DNA from: Diplocarpon mali
Lineage: Eukaryota; Ascomycota; Leotiomycetes; Helotiales; Drepanopezizaceae
Length of the DNA stretch: 58,548 nucleotides
NCBI GenBank assembly: GCA_024741835.1
Contig: JAENRP010000281.1
Coordinates: 1-58,548 of the forward strand
Direction of reading: 5' to 3'
Part shown: one piece after another, positions 36,336-49,674 of the stretch
Layout: the number at the start of each line of letters is the position of its first letter
Numbering within the stretch: position 1 is the first letter of the stretch
Program-made: the position numbers and the translations under genes
Notes under the pieces: generated by a model
The model's input: only the letters and a program-made list of their open reading frames with translations
Told to the model about the DNA's origin: nothing
The model's database searches: none

Positions 36336-36830
36336 CTAAAAGGGATTTAGGCGATAGTTGCTATAAGTAAAACTCGAAATAGTATCGAATCGATTGCTAA
36401 CTTATTAATAGGAGCGCAGCGACCTTATTAAGTCTTAGCTAGCGAGATTAAAGCAATCTAGCCGAATTATGCTAAGCCTCTTAAGGTCTATTGCCGCATT
36501 AGTAGAGCGGACTACTATAATAGTAGAATCTCTTATAAGGGGCAGAGGGCTTTCAGTAGCAAGGGTAGCATTAGGCGCAGCAGTTAGTAAAGCGGCGCTA
36601 GCAGCAAGAGGAGGTTAAGGTCGTTTTAGGCAAAGGTATAGTAAGGAGGTAAGCTCTAGCTTTAATAAGGAGTTGGAGCTTATCTCTTTAAGCGCAAAGG
36701 AGAAGTGCTTAAAGGAGTTATAAGAGAGGGATAGTAGGCTTAGTATTATTATTATTATTTTTTTTCCTTTTCCCTCTCCTTTTTTATTTATTTATATTTT
36801 TAAATTTATTTACTAACCTATTTTACATTT
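36336..36830. other. 3' end region of Gypsy-C, less RIP-degraded, unresolved
   Basis: This lies between the Gypsy-B LTR and the recognisable tail of Gypsy-C. Part of it (36410-36700) is richer in G+C. It is open on both strands for long stretches (plus: QVLASEIKAI, KVYCRISRADYYNSR). I recognise no family. An ATT microsatellite and pyrimidine-rich tract lie at 36744-36800. Confidence 0.35.
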
Positions 36831-38193
36831 AGCCTATTATCTTTTAAATAATTATAATCATCTATACTATCTTCTTAAGCCTTTAACTAAGCTTATAGGT
36901 TTTAAAGTAGTCTTAGCTTTATAGGATTATTTTAATAAAAGTTGCAAATCTTATATAAGGATCTTATAAAATTTAAAGTATAATACTAATTTAAATTAAA
37001 GTTATAATTAGTCCATTTAACCTAATACTTTAGGTTCTCTTAAAATAAGCGTATACTTAGTATCTTAAATACTTTATACTCTTCTTATTTAGCAATCTTT
37101 TCTATAGTAGGCTAAGGTTATTCCTAATTTAGTAAAGGGTTCTATAGATCTTTAAATAGTAGCTTTAGCATAAAGATATCGTATATTATAGACCTTATAA
37201 GTAACCTAACTTAATATAAATTGCCTACTTTCTTAAGAACTTCAAAAGGAATATCTTATTAATTAGCCAGTTTCCTATTAAGGCAGTAGTTCTTAAGATT
37301 TTTTATTAAAAGGTAGACTATATCTTTAGGTTTTTAATCAATTTCCCTTTAGTACTAATTTAAGGACTTACGCATTTTATCTTAAGCGCATTCTATATTA
37401 CCTTTTACTACTTCTTAAATTAAGTATATCCTTTTTACTATTGGCTTAGCTTCTACTTAATTTAATCTCTTTTATAAACTTGACGTTTTTAAAGAGATCT
37501 AGTCTTAACTTATCTAAAGTGCAATTCTATACTTAAGCTAATATAAGGTCAAACTAATAGAAGTATAAAGAAGAATAGACTGCATATAATCTATTAATAG
37601 AATTAGTTTACTTTAATTATCTTAATAATAATTAATAAAAGGCTAGAGCCTTAAATTAATATACTTATTTATAATCTCTATTTAGCTATTAATCTCTTTA
37701 TAATATATTATAAAGAGTTTGATCTTAATACTAATAATATAGTAGAACTCTTTTTAGAATAAGGAGACGAATTAGAGACCTTAGTCTAAGATAATTGTTT
37801 CTAAAGTATAGCCGAATTGATAAATCTATTAAATAAATAATTAAGCAGTTTCTTAAGCGTTAATATCTTTTTAATAAAGGATTATAATAGCGCTCTTACT
37901 AAGTCGGTCTATAAATACTAGAATCCAATTAAAGCTATGCTTATTAAGAGGGAATTCCTTAAAATCTATATATAAGTACTATGTAAGATAATTAGGAATA
38001 AAAAGGGGCTATAAGAGACCTTGCTATTTAATTATCTTTAAATATAAGAATTGATAAGGTTTGCAATTTATAATAAATCTTTTACAATCTGAACCTATCT
38101 TAATTTAATAGTGCTTAAAAGCAAGTAGTTAATAGGTCTTTAAGCTATTAGAGTACGCACTTAAAGGTTGGTTATAAGCTTTTTAAATTAAAT
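36831..38193 (-). pseudogene. Gypsy-C Pol: integrase core and chromodomain (first visible piece)
   Basis: A chromodomain Ty3/Gypsy integrase on the minus strand, interrupted at 38193 by Copia-C. The core reads YIDFKEFPLNKHSFNWILVF then IDRLSKSAI (about 37985-37890), ETIILDQGLQFVS (about 37790) and AQSILLYTSISLTLY. The D-D pair is visible; the third residue region is RIP-mutated. The linker reads EVVKGNIECA and KPKDIVYLL, then YQVRLLIRSIIYDIF. The chromodomain (about 37110-37010) reads EEYKVFKILSIRLF-stop-ENLKY then VKWTNYNFN. The tail LKA-stop-EDSIDDYNYLKDNR ends near 36835. The domain order is that of fungal chromoviruses such as MAGGY. Confidence 0.87.
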
Positions 38194-38198
38194 AAGTA

Positions 38199-38445
38199 TG
38201 TTGCAGGTATGCCCGTCACATGTTTATCATATGATCTGTCATATGACATATCATACATATGATATATTATATGACTTGCCATATGACTTAGCGGCTTTGC
38301 TAAGAAGCCCGCTTACCTTAAATAGCTCTTAGTTAAAGAGCTCTTATGAATCAAAATATCTAATATCGTCGTTTGCACCTCATACTTCTTTATACCCTCT
38401 TCTAGTTTACTATTAAGTTTACTATTAAAGAACCTCCTAGCTATA
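38199..38445 (+). repeat. 5' LTR of Copia-C
   Basis: A 247-bp LTR starting TGTTGCAGGTATGCCC and ending CTCCTAGCTATA. Its first 90 bases hold a cluster of CATATG-like palindromes, plausibly decayed CACGTG boxes. Confidence 0.92.
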
Positions 38446-38458
38446 GGTTATGAGCCCC
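38446..38458 (+). promoter_or_regulatory. Primer-binding site of Copia-C (Met-tRNA anticodon-arm type)
   Basis: GGTTATGAGCCCC follows the LTR directly. It is the reverse complement of GGGCTCATAACC, the anticodon stem-loop of a tRNA with anticodon CAT. This is the half-tRNA priming known for Ty1/Copia elements (established knowledge). Confidence 0.75.
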
Positions 38459-38460
38459 GT

Positions 38461-41400
38461 ATGCCTATGAATAGCATTCGATAAATTCCATTGATTAGAG
38501 TCTCCTTTACAAATGAAAAGGCTAATCGATATTTTGAGTTTTACTTAATTAATAATATATAATAGCGTTATTTCAATAATAAAACAGTGGCTACTCCCCT
38601 TTTAGAGCGCTATGCAATAATCCAAGCTTACGTAAGATTCGTTACTATAGCTGAATTATTAGGACTAATAGCTGAGATTACCAGCTTAATTGCTAAAAGT
38701 ACTCTACTGCTTGAATTACCTAATCTTATAAAGACTAATATATAGTACCTTAAAATCGAATATAATAGTTTATCTCCTCCTCCTCCTCCTTCTCTTCCTT
38801 CTCCTTTCGACAATTCCATATATATATATACAAATAAGATATCGTTATCTTCAGCTGCCCTTAGCCTCCCTAAGTCTTAAAAGCTTAAGGGTGCAAAGGA
38901 CTATAGCTAATAGAGGAATAAGGTTTTAAACCTTATAAAGTCAAACGCCTTAATTATATATCTTTATATAAAAGCTAGAATATATACTCTACTTAAGGTT
39001 GACTTATAAGACTATTCTATCACTCTTAAGGAAAGGGACAATTAGGTTAAATAAGAAGTTAAGGAATCTTAAATAAAGCTTATTATTATACTTAATTGCA
39101 AACTAGGCCTATTAGCTTATATAAAAGGCGATAAATCTGCCTTAAATATATAGGAAGCTCTTTAAAAATAGTACAAAGGATTTGGAATAGTGCTTGAATA
39201 TAATGTTATATAGACTTATATTACTATTAAATATAACGACTTCAGCTTACTTAAAGCTTATATCGTCGCCTTTAGGCTTTTAATTACTAAATTAGAAGCT
39301 CTCGACTCTGCTTTTCCCTCTTATTAGCACCCTATTATATTTATTACTAGCTATTCTAGTAGATAGCCCATTTAAGCAGATTAATAACGCTCTAACCTTT
39401 GCTTAGCTATAGCAATTGGATAAAAATCAGAGATTACGCTTAAAGCTCTTATTAAAGATATTATTAATAAAGCTTAAGCCTTATAAAGTTTAAAAATGAA
39501 CGGAACCGTCTTATATAGTAATAAATCGGCTAGTAAGCCGCATTCCTTTAACTATAAGAAGTTAGAAAACAAAAGAGGTTTTAAAGACTTAAAGAAGAGC
39601 ACCTTTAGGAATACTACTACTTCCCTTAACTCCTCCTATCTTTATTATATATAATTAGAGCTATACTATAAGGCAGAAGATTGCTTTGCAATTAACAAAT
39701 CGAAAAGAGAGGCTTAAGAGAAGGACTTAAGGAAGAAGTACGTATTCTATCACTTTAAAGGCAAGGACGATAAGTCCTTGCTATTATTATTACCAAAAGG
39801 TAAAAAGCCTTTTAAAAAGATTCAAAAGGAAGACGAAGAGTTAGATAATGACCTCTTTAAGCATACTATACTATTACTAACCCTAGGGCCAATTCTTACT
39901 CGCGAGCCGGGCCTAGGAGTCAATTCCTCACTAGGAGGCGATTCCTCTTTAGGACCGATTTCCACTTATAGGCCAGGCCTAAGAGTCAGTTCTTCTACCT
40001 CTTACTTCTTATTAAAATTGAGGAATTATTAGCTATATAATATAGGTGCTAGTAAGCATATCTCTAATAATCTCTTTAAGTTTACCTCCTATACTACTTA
40101 AGATAATCTACCCTCTTTAAGTATAATTAATAGATCTATTCAACCTTTTAGCGTTAGTACTTGCAAAGTCAATACACTTAAATCTAATAGAAAGGTATAT
40201 ATTCTTAAGTTAATTAATACTCTTTATATACCTTAATCACCTATCTACTTATACTTTAGTAGTAAACTTAATAAAATCAAAGGCTTCTATCGAAATAGTA
40301 AGCTATTCCTATTTAATAAGAAGGAAATTTGTACTATCGATAATAATATATATATTAATAAGGAATAGCCTTCTACTAACTCCTCTAGTTATATAAGTAG
40401 ATATGCTCTCCTAGCTGCTATTGAAAATGGACCTCTTAATATTAAGCTCTAGTACTATCGATTAGGCTACGCTAGCCTATAAATAGTTAGAAAGACCTAA
40501 TCTACTATTATTAATATGCAGATCAAGGAAATAAAATCAGAAAAGATACGAATTTGCGCTTCCTGCGAGAAAGGCAGACCTCTCTAATACGTTAATAAAC
40601 GTTTAGCTTGCCCTCGACTTATAAAGGCACTTAACAAGCTATACGTTAATATAGTTTATCTAAAGCCAACTGGCCTTAATGGCTATAAATACGCTTCTAT
40701 CTTCACTTGCTTAGCTATAATAGCTAGGTAGGGATGGACCTATATAAATAAATCTAATGCCTTTAAGGTAAATAAGAAGATGATCAGCCTTTTACAAATT
40801 TAATATAATTGTATAATTAAGCAGTAGAGAACTAATAGAGGTAAGGAGTACTCTCTTATATAGATGCGAATACTTGTAGAAAACCTTAGTATAATTTTAG
40901 AAGAATCTAATCTATATACGCTAGAATAAGATAGTAGATTAGAACGATTAATTTGTATACTAATAGAAAAGTTGCAAATAGCTATAATTGACTAAAATAT
41001 CCCCTCCTTTCTTTAGCCTTACCTCCTTCTTTCGATAATATATATTACTAATCTTATTGCCTTTAATATTTTAAATGGCAAGACTCTATATAAGGTCTTT
41101 TGGGATGATATTGAGCCTAATAAGCCTTATACTCCCTTAATTAAGTATCTTAGAGTATTAGGCTATTGCATTTATATGCTAATCGAGAAAGAAAAGCGAA
41201 CTTAAAGTAATAAACTCGCTTTAAAAGCAGAGGTAGGTACTTTTATCGGATTTAATAGCAGAAGTATCTATCAGATTTATATACTATCGAAAATAGGTGA
41301 AAAGATTATTCGATTATCTTACATTCGATTTGATAAAGACGGCTTGATTATAAAGCTGCAATTAAAGGGTGATTTCACTCTTAGGCTAGGCCCGCGAGTC

Positions 41401-43251
41401 ACTTCTTAAAATAACGAAATTTTCACTAATACGCAGGGACCGCGAGTCAATTCAAGAGAAGCTAATAAAGCTAAGCTTCTAAATCTAAAAAAGAGAGAAA
41501 GACCTTTTAGTTTAAAGAATAAGCCTTACCCTTAGCCTTTTGAAAAGAGAGCTACTTGCTCTACTACTCTTAGATTCAAAGCTAATAACCTAAATAATAA
41601 AGAAGCCTATTTAGGCGCCTTTTATATGGCCTTACTCGACTCTCTATACCCAAATAACCCGAAAACAGTCGAATAAGCCCTCTCTTACGCCGACGCCGAT
41701 AAATAGCGATCTGCGATCAACTCTGAGTATAATTCCCTCGCTTATAAGGATATATAGGTAGTAATGAAACGCTTAGAACTATCTAAAGATAGTAAAGTAC
41801 TTAGATCGAGGCTTATCTTTAAAATAAAAAGAGACTAAAACGGGGAAATCTCCTAATAGAAGGTCAGATTCGTTATATAAGGCTATATGCAATAATAAGG
41901 TCGAGATTATAACTAAACCTTTGCTAGCGTTTGCAAATCTGCTATTTAAAAGATTGCAATTGCGCTTGCAGCTCTTTATAACTTTAAGCTAGATCAATTT
42001 AATATTAAGATAGCTTTCCTTAATTCAAAAGCTGACTTTAATATCTACGTCAAGTTACCTTTTAAATATATTTAAGATAAGGTCGTTCTTTTACCTTAAG
42101 ACTACTATCTTAAGCTTTTTAAGGCCTTATATAACTTAAAGCAATCTTTATAACTATACTAAGAAAAGCTACGGTTTAAGCTATAAAAGCTCGATTTTCA
42201 ACCTTTTAATATTAACAATTGCATATATATCAATTGTACCTTTCGGATTCTCATTATTACTTACGTCGACGACTTCCTTATAGTAGTAAAGAAGGGTAAT
42301 ATATATAATAAGTTTAAAAGAGATCTTTGCAACCTCTTCGAAATCATAGGTGGCAAACCGGCTAACTACTTCTTAAAAGTATATATAGTTAGAGATCGAT
42401 AAAATAGAACGATCTTACTTTATTAAGACGCCTACGTTAATAAGGTTCTTAAACGTTTTTATATAATTAAATACAAGAGCATACTAACGCCTTTTACTAG
42501 TAGCTATAAAGTTCATATAGTCAAATTTGAAGGCCAAGCCACTTTATAGGAAGTGAAGCTATACTAAGAGATCTGTGGTTCTTTATAGTACTTTGCGTAC
42601 TATACGCATTAGGATATACTATACTACTGCTCTATTCTTAGCAAATTCCTTATTAACCCTTTGCTATAATATATAGCAGCTTTAAAATGAGTTTTATAAT
42701 ACTTGCAAGGAACGCGATTCTATTATACTACCTTCGGAAGCAAAACAATTAACCTATAGCTTTAGAAATTGCATAGCTACTGCGATTCTGACTAAGCAAG
42801 TGATAGAAGAACTAGAGCCTCCTATTCTAGTGCCGTCTTCTTCTTTAATAATAGCATAATCACCGCCTCCTTTAAGCGATAAACTATTATCGCTCTCTTA
42901 TCTATAGAAGTAGAGTATATTGCTATATGCAAATTCGCATAAGAAGCCTCTTAGATACGCCAGGTACTTAAGGAAATGGGCTATAGCGGCGACAATGCTA
43001 TTAAAGTCGAGATAATCTGCAATAACTAAGGAACCCTTTATCTTACTGAAAACCCTAAATATCATTAGAGAATAAAGTATATCGATATCAAGTTCTATTA
43101 TATTTGGCAAAAGCTTTAGAAAGGCTATTTAGACCTTTAGTATACTAATATAAAAGATAACGCCGCCGATAGATTTACTAAGAGCTTAAATAGCTCTAAC
43201 TACGCCGCCTTTATCAAATTGTTAAATATAAAGGTTCTACACCTCGATTAA
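38461..43251 (+). pseudogene. Copia-C Gag-Pol polyprotein, single frame with RIP stops
   Basis: ATG 38461 (MPMNSIR) to TAA 43249-43251 is exactly 1,597 codons; every break I saw is an in-frame stop, with no frameshift. Gag includes AIIQAYVRFVTIAELLGLIA and a Pro-rich turn (38770-38800). The protease site reads NIGASKHISN near 40045, for DTGAS. The integrase zinc region ends ICASCEKGRPL (40550-40580) and the core includes KLYVNIVYLKPTGLNGYKYA and NRGKEYSL. The reverse transcriptase contains DYNQTFASV and an intact YVDDFLIV (42259-42285). RNase H reads YCDSDQASDRRTRASYSS, EVEYIAICKFAQEAS, YIDIKFYYIW and NAADRFTKSL. Palindromes are at 39898 and 39964 (Gag-protease linker) and 41377 and 41425 (integrase-RT linker). 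Confidence 0.93.
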
Positions 43252-43523
43252 GTGGTAATTTTTTTTACACCTCTATTATAAGGTGATTTTTTTTGCACTT
43301 CCTTTAAAGGGTGATTTTTTTTAACTCCTAGGCCGGGCCCGCGAGTTGATTTTGACTTTTTAAAGGGTGGATTTCCTACTCTAGAGTAGAGCGCGCTAGC
43401 GAACTCTATTCTATTTCCCATATCTGCAGGTAGATTTTTCATATGAAACTGTAAATTATAACAAAAGTTATAACGTTATATATATTGCTAGCAAGTACCT
43501 TTAAAGGTCTCCCTAAAGGGGTA
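43252..43523 (+). other. 3' untranslated region of Copia-C with triple repeat and palindrome
   Basis: Three direct copies of a unit of about 33 bp containing GGTGATTTTTTTT lie at 43251-43322. A palindrome copy follows at 43324-43346. A purine run CTAAAGGGG precedes the 3' LTR and is the probable polypurine tract. Confidence 0.7.
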
Positions 43524-43744
43524 TATTGCAGGTATGCCCATTATATATTTGTCATATGATCTATTATATAATATATTATATATATGATATATTATATAAC
43601 TTGCTATATGACTTAGCGGCTTCGCTAAGAAGCCCGCTTACCTTAAATAACTCTTAGTTAGAGAGCTCTTATGAATCAAGACATCTAATATCGTCGTTTG
43701 CACCTTATACTTCTTCGTACCCTCTTCTAGCTTACTATCAAGTT
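43524..43744 (+). repeat. 3' LTR of Copia-C, first part (continues at 49887)
   Basis: The start TATTGCAGGTATGCCC pairs with 38199. It is cut at AAGTT by Copia-D; the remaining 26 bases (TACTATTAGAGAACCTCCTA...) resume at 49887-49912. Confidence 0.92.
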
Positions 43745-43939
43745 TATTGAGCTTAAGTAAGTCGGCGCAGTAGGTAATGGAAACTTCTAAAGGTCGATAG
43801 TCGATATATTAGTAAGAGTTAAGGAAGGAAGGTTACCCCTTTCTTTTCTATAGCTATATATATATTAATATCCTACTAATTAAGCAGTAGGGTCATATGA
43901 TAATATATTAGAGTAATAGCTATATTACTTATCTTAATA
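43745..43939 (-). repeat. 3' LTR of Copia-D
   Basis: 195 bp; on the plus strand it starts TATTGAGCTTAAGTAAGTCGG and ends ATCTTAATA (consensus end TCTTAACA). Confidence 0.92.
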
Positions 43940-44242
43940 CCCTTACTTAGACCTTACTCTAATTGACCTATAGTTAAGAAAATAACAACTATCCTTTTAT
44001 ACTAATCCAACTCTTAAGTATCTCTTTAAATTAAAAACAATCAATTAATAGCAACTTCTATTGAAATTACTAAACTCTACTTATAGGGTAGGATTAGGAG
44101 TTAATTTTCCTAAAAGCGTTCCTTTATAAGATTATATAACTTGACTTGCGGTCTAGGCTTAGGAGTCGATTTAAAAAACTTTCCTTTATAAGACTATATG
44201 ACCTGATTCGCAGGGCGGGCCTAGGAGTCGTCCTTAAGCCTA

Positions 44243-47200
44243 TTAAGCCCTTACTATCTTCTATAACCCTAGTATATCTTTAAATGCTTTGAACTTTGCA
44301 ACTGTCTTTAATAGCTTTATAAATCCATTTGCTATTATTCGATTGGTTAAGATATAAGTAATTAATAACTTATTCTTTATAATAAGGTTGTAAATAAAGT
44401 AGTAGGTAATATTAATATATTTCGATCGCTTATATAAGTATAGATTCTTTATAAGTGCAATCGCCTTTATATTATCTATTTAAAGATTAATATAATTTTT
44501 ATCTTATTTAATATACTTAGCGAAACCTATATCTTTTAAAACTTAAGCGATCTATAATCCTTACTTACAATTTAATAATATTAATATATATTCGGCCTTA
44601 ATACTTGCAGTAGCTACTGATTTCTACTTCTTACTTCCTTATAATATAAGTCTACTATATAGTACTACTACGCTTTTAAATATACTTTTCCGACCTTTTA
44701 TATTTGCCTAATTAGAATTAGTATATACCTTAAGCTTTGCGCTTATATATTTCGTTAATCTATATCTTACCTTTTATATAATTATCAATCGAAGGTACTT
44801 TTTAAATCGCTTGACTGCATTCTTATATTAAATCGTCGGATCCTTTAAGTTCTAACTAAGTTGCTTAGTAATAAAGGCGATATTTAGTCTTATATATACT
44901 ATAATATATATAATTGCTCTAATATCCTATTAGTACTTCTTTAGATCTCCTTTCTACTCATTTTCATTAGTAGGCTTTAACTTATTATACTTTCCTTCAA
45001 TTAAAGTACGCTTTAGCTTAAAGTTGGAAGTATAAGTGGAGAGTCCTATTTAATCTAGGATCTTTTTAATATATTACTCTTAATCTAATTAGAGTTCTTA
45101 AATAGAGCGGTTCCTTATAATATAAATGCTAAGGATCTTATAAATTCCCCTTAGATCCTTAGTATTAAAACATTTCCGAATAGTTATAAAGAACCAATCT
45201 AATTAAGTAGTTATTTTCGCAGCTGCAATAATATTATTAATATATAATAGTAACTTGATTCTACGCTTAGCATAAGTAAATAGATAAAGGTTAGCTAGGC
45301 TTTAAATGAATCCTATTTCTACTAAAGTAGAGCTATATAAGAGGTTTTAATTATAAGCTGATTGCTTAAGCCTATAGATACTATAGAGTATATAAAGAGA
45401 GTGGCTAGCGTATATAGGAATACTATTAGGTTAGGAAAGAAAAATCCGTTCCTTTATAATCGCTTTAGTAAATGTATTTTTAATATCGTACTATTTGCAT
45501 TCAAGGTCCTTAGCAGCTACTATTGCTATAAATATGCAAAGGGTATTTATATAAACTATTAGCGCGAATGTATCGAAGTAGTCTTTTCTATACTATTAAG
45601 AGAAGCCCTTAGCTATAAGCCTTGCCTTAGAATATTCTAAGGTCCTATTTGCATATATTTTAATTATAAAGACCTACTTTATTAATACTAGGTTCATATC
45701 CTTTAGCATTAGTTCCTTTATCTATATACCATTTGTAATAAGAGAGTTTATCTCCTCTTAAATTGCCTTATTTTATACTACTCTATTCTCTAAGTTATTA
45801 ATAGCTTTATTATACGTCTTTAGAAGAGAGATTTTCATTATCCCCTTAGCGGCTAAGAACGCATTATCTTTATTAAAGCTCTATTAAAGTTCAAGCTTAT
45901 AGATCCTATACGCTATTATAGCTTAAATACGCTTAGACTTACGTTTGTTTAAGGTATCTTCCAGTTCTAGGTCTCTATTCCTCTTTAAAGGCGTAGGTTC
46001 AGCTATAGGTTCTATAGGCTTATTATCTAAGGAACCGCTTTCTAATAGTAGAGGCTTATTATTACTTATACCTATTTTAGGAATATCCTTCACTATAGGT
46101 ACTTTAATTAAAGGGATAATGATATTAAAGTTGTTCTTTACTTTAAGTAGTTCGCAGATGATAGGAATAGTCTATTCGGCCTTTAGGCGACTAATAGGTT
46201 ATTAATCAGCGGGTGCGCTTAATATACTTAAGCTAAGAGAAAGGGGTTATTAATTCGGCTTAATAGTATTACTATCGATTAGTATACCTTGCGAATCTCT
46301 AAGTATATAGAGCTTTAAGGATAGCTTCCTCTTATTTTAAGATTTATTAAACTTAACTATTAAGGATATAATTACTTGCCTTAGATCTAGCGCGTATATT
46401 ATCTATTGCTTTATTATCTATTTAATATACTTAATAAATATATACTCTTTACCTTAGTCTATTAGCTTCTTACTCTTTATACCCATAGGCTAGGACTTTA
46501 GGCTAATATAGGAGTAGCAGACGCTTCTAAAGATATAGATATAGTCTAAGCTTAGTTTCTATCTGAAATATGCCTTATATAGCGATATTTAAATGCTATT
46601 AACTATTAGTTTACTACCTATTCTATTTTATAAGTATATATCTGCCTTAACCGCAAGGTCTTAGAATTCTAGTAGTAGGTTAGTATCTTATAATAAAGCG
46701 CGATAATTAGTCTTTACTTATTAGATGCTTTACTTAGCGATGCTATTCTAGTAGGAACCTTTGTATATTATAGTTAGTTTATAATAAACTCCTTATTTTA
46801 CCTATTTATTAAGCTTTACCCTAATCTCTAATGCGTTATTAGATCTAATAGCTATTAGCTTCAACTAGGTCTAGCGTTCCTCTATCACTTTCTAAGTTTT
46901 TAACTTTTTTATAAGCTTAGATTTAGTCTTAGCGCAAATAGTCTATATCTATTAAGTAGAGTTATCTACTATTTAAGAAAACTAATTATTTCCTTTAATT
47001 AAGGTTATAAATAGTCTGGTAGTATTAATAGATATTAGTGCTAGTATCAAATCTTTCTATAGACTAAGCTTAGTTTGCGTTTAATTTCGAAGTTTTATAA
47101 GCTTGCAAATTCGGCATACTAAGCGATCCTTTAGTACTTAGATCTTCTATTTTAAAGTCGAGACCTTATATAGGCCCTTTAATTTCTTTAGCCTTAGATG

Positions 47201-49288
47201 CGCGAATCTTTTATACATTAGCTAATACTTTAATAGGCTTTCGGCTTCTAATAGCTTTAGTAGCCTATTATTAGTCGATACTTTATTATTAGCGGCTAAA
47301 AAGGATTAGTAATAGTAGTTTAAGGTTTTACTATTTTCCAATTGCAAGCCTGGCTTAGGAGTCGTTTTTAATAAAATGGCAAGATCTACTTATAGTCCTA
47401 GCTTAGGAGTCGTTTCTGACGAATCTGCGAAGTTCACTCGCGGTCCTAGCTTAGGAGTCATTTTTGCGAATTTTACTTATAATCCTAGCCTAAGAGTTAT
47501 TATTAATAAATCTGCAGAATCCACTTGCAGTCTTAGCCTAAGAGTCATTTTTACTAAATTCACTTATAATCCTAGCTTAAGAGTTATCTTTAAGGATATA
47601 TTGCATTCGACTTATAATCCTGGCTTAAGAGTCATTTTCGCGAATTTCACTTGCGATCCTAGCTTAGGAGTCTATCTATTCTCTCTATCCTTATTTAATT
47701 ATATTAAGGTAAAGAGTGCACTTTCTTTAAAGGAATCTACTTATAGGTCTGGCCTAAGAGTTAATTTCTATAATATTACCTTTAAAATAATATAAAGTCT
47801 ATCTTTGATTTTAGCCTTAAAGATTACTTTATAATTATTATTTATAAACTATAAAAATTGATTATTAAAAACTCTTATATAATTCAACTTTATATAGATC
47901 TTATAGCTAAATAAAAGATTAATACTTAAGCTAGGTATAAGGAGAACATTTTATAAAAGGAAAGAAATGCTAGCGATATTCATTTCTATTATACCTATTG
48001 AGTCTATATACAACCTTTTACTACCAACCTTAATAAAGCGCCTTTTTATTTTAATAAGCAAGCCTTCAAATAGGTAGGATTTATTAATTATATATACTAT
48101 ATAATTAGTATTACTATACCAGTTGGATTTAAGGATCTTATAAAGATCGACTTTTAAAATATAAGCATTTTTATTATAATTATCATTTGAATTATTAAAA
48201 GTGGATTTAAGTTTAAATAACTTACTATTATTATTAGAGGTATTTGCTAAAGTTTTGGCTAAATAGCCTTTTCCTTTGCCTTTCCTTAATAGTTATAGCC
48301 TTTAGTAGGATAAGGGCAGTTTGCTTCTTAACTTTTGCTTCAATTGCTTTTTAATATTAAAGCTAGCGACTATATTGATCAATTGCCTTTTAACTTTATA
48401 ATTAGTAATATTATAAGTACTATTATAAAAGTAGTATCCCTAATAAGCTTAAGGGCTTGTCCTACGCTCCTTCCTCTTCTTAGGCTTATTATTACTTTAT
48501 AATGCGGCATTTGCCGATTTAAAGCGTCTTTTAAAGTCTTACTTAATAGTTTAAAAGAGGTCGATCTTCTTATAAATCTTAAGGTTAGGTTAGATAAGAA
48601 GAGATTGTTTCGCAATAGCAAACTTAAAAGGGAGGCTATTAAGTAGGAAATTAAAAAGCTAAGTTTCCTTAAAAGTTATAACTATCCTAGGATCTGTAGC
48701 TCTTACTCTCCTCCTTACTTTATATAATATTAACTAAGCAAAGTCTATATTTATATTTATATCCTTGCTATCTTTATCTTTTCTATATTAAAATAAAGTA
48801 ATCTATTATAGTAAATGCTAGGTATTAAAGGCAGTTATCTAAGAGTATTTTACCTTTAAAGTATTCTATCTTATCTTTACATTATTATAAACTTAAATAA
48901 AATCTCAATCTTCGTCGCTTAAACCTTTATTAATCTTAAGCTTGCATTTAGCTAAGGCCAGCTTATACTCCTTCTCCTTTTCTATATTTAAGATCTGCCT
49001 TTAGAATTCTCAGTTATTATCTACTAAAGCTCTTAGGCTAAGCTTATTTAATATATTTGGCAAATCCTTAGTAGTTATATTAGCTATTAAGGTAGAAGTA
49101 GTCAAATCGGTAGAGGGAGTATAAGAGGCTATTTTCGCGTATTTAATAAGTATCTTTTGAATCGCTATTTCGATGCCTTTGCTTTTAAAGTAAAGCTCTA
49201 AATCGTCGAACTATTATTATTAGTTCTTTTAAGAGAGTTAAAGGTCTTTAGGTCTGGTGTTTCGATCGGAATCGGAAGCTATTGCCAT
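44243..49288 (-). pseudogene. Copia-D Gag-Pol polyprotein with an in-frame palindrome array
   Basis: ATG 49288 (MAIASDSDRNTRPKDL) to TAA 44245-44243 is exactly 1,682 codons in one frame, with RIP stops. Gag contains FDDLELYFKSKGIEIAIQKI and a Lys/Glu-rich helix (NIEKEKEYKLALAKCKLKI). A degraded knuckle is near 48440-48380 (GYYFYNSTYNITN). The protease site is near 48120 (YSNTNYIVYIINKSYLF, then FIKVGSKRLYIDSIGIIEI). A 9-unit palindrome array (47339-47761) separates protease from integrase. The reverse transcriptase box LLLYINNIIAAAK (about 45265-45230) stands for YVDD, both Asp mutated. The RNase H end reads IIANGFIKLLKTVAKFKAFK, matching ADGFTKPLK. Two further palindromes follow in the 3' untranslated part (44144, 44206). 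Confidence 0.9.
47339..47761 (-). repeat. Array of nine 23-bp palindromes in Copia-D pol
   Basis: Nine degenerate copies spaced mostly 39 or 48 bp (13 or 16 codons) apart. The plus strand reads as repeated S/F-T-x-x-P-S/G-L-R/G-V, giving a false 139-codon open frame. The minus strand, which is the coding one, reads similar peptides. Spacers contain alternating ATTTTTGCGAATT-like and AATCTGCAGAATC-like blocks. Confidence 0.88.
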
Positions 49289-49429
49289 TTCGAATAGAAT
49301 TGCGTTAAAATCAAATAAATTAAATAGTTAAAGGCATTCCTCCTATCGAAAAGTCGAAATGATTAAATAGCAGGTATTATAAAGGTATTAAATAGGGAGG
49401 AAGTCCTCTTATTAAAAAGGGTTTTTAGG

Positions 49430-49580
49430 CTATAACGCAGGGAATCACACTTCTTATAATATATAGTAAAGTAAGGAATTATACCTCTTGCAGTACCAAA
49501 GGGTTATAGAGTAAGGAATCATACCTCTTACAATATAGGTTGGCTAAATAGGGAATTATACCTCTTATTCGCCGATTGCT
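49430..49580 (-). repeat. Leader tandem repeat of Copia-D
   Basis: Four imperfect direct copies of a 35-45-bp unit containing GGAATTATACCTCTTAYA lie between the 5' LTR and the start codon. The same array is in Copia-E at about 58010-58145. Confidence 0.8.
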
Positions 49581-49674
49581 CGCCTCTTACTATAAGTCTC
49601 GTTTAACTTCCTATTAATAGTTGCAGCGCAAGTGCTTTCTAAAGGAAGTTAATAATCTATTATCGGTCTATCTA

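Noticed and set aside
36410..36730. Host gene in the GC-richer stretch beside the Gypsy-B LTR
   Set aside because: Both strands are open, no motif is recognised, and the region lies where the 3' end of Gypsy-C is expected.
47339..47761. CRISPR-like regular repeat array
   Set aside because: The units are degenerate, spaced by similar (not unique) spacers, and lie inside a eukaryotic retrotransposon frame.
47376..47795. 139-codon plus-strand open frame with repeated TxxPSLRV
   Set aside because: It is antisense to the Copia-D polyprotein and open only because the array units are palindromic. The same applies to 55817-56371 in Copia-E.
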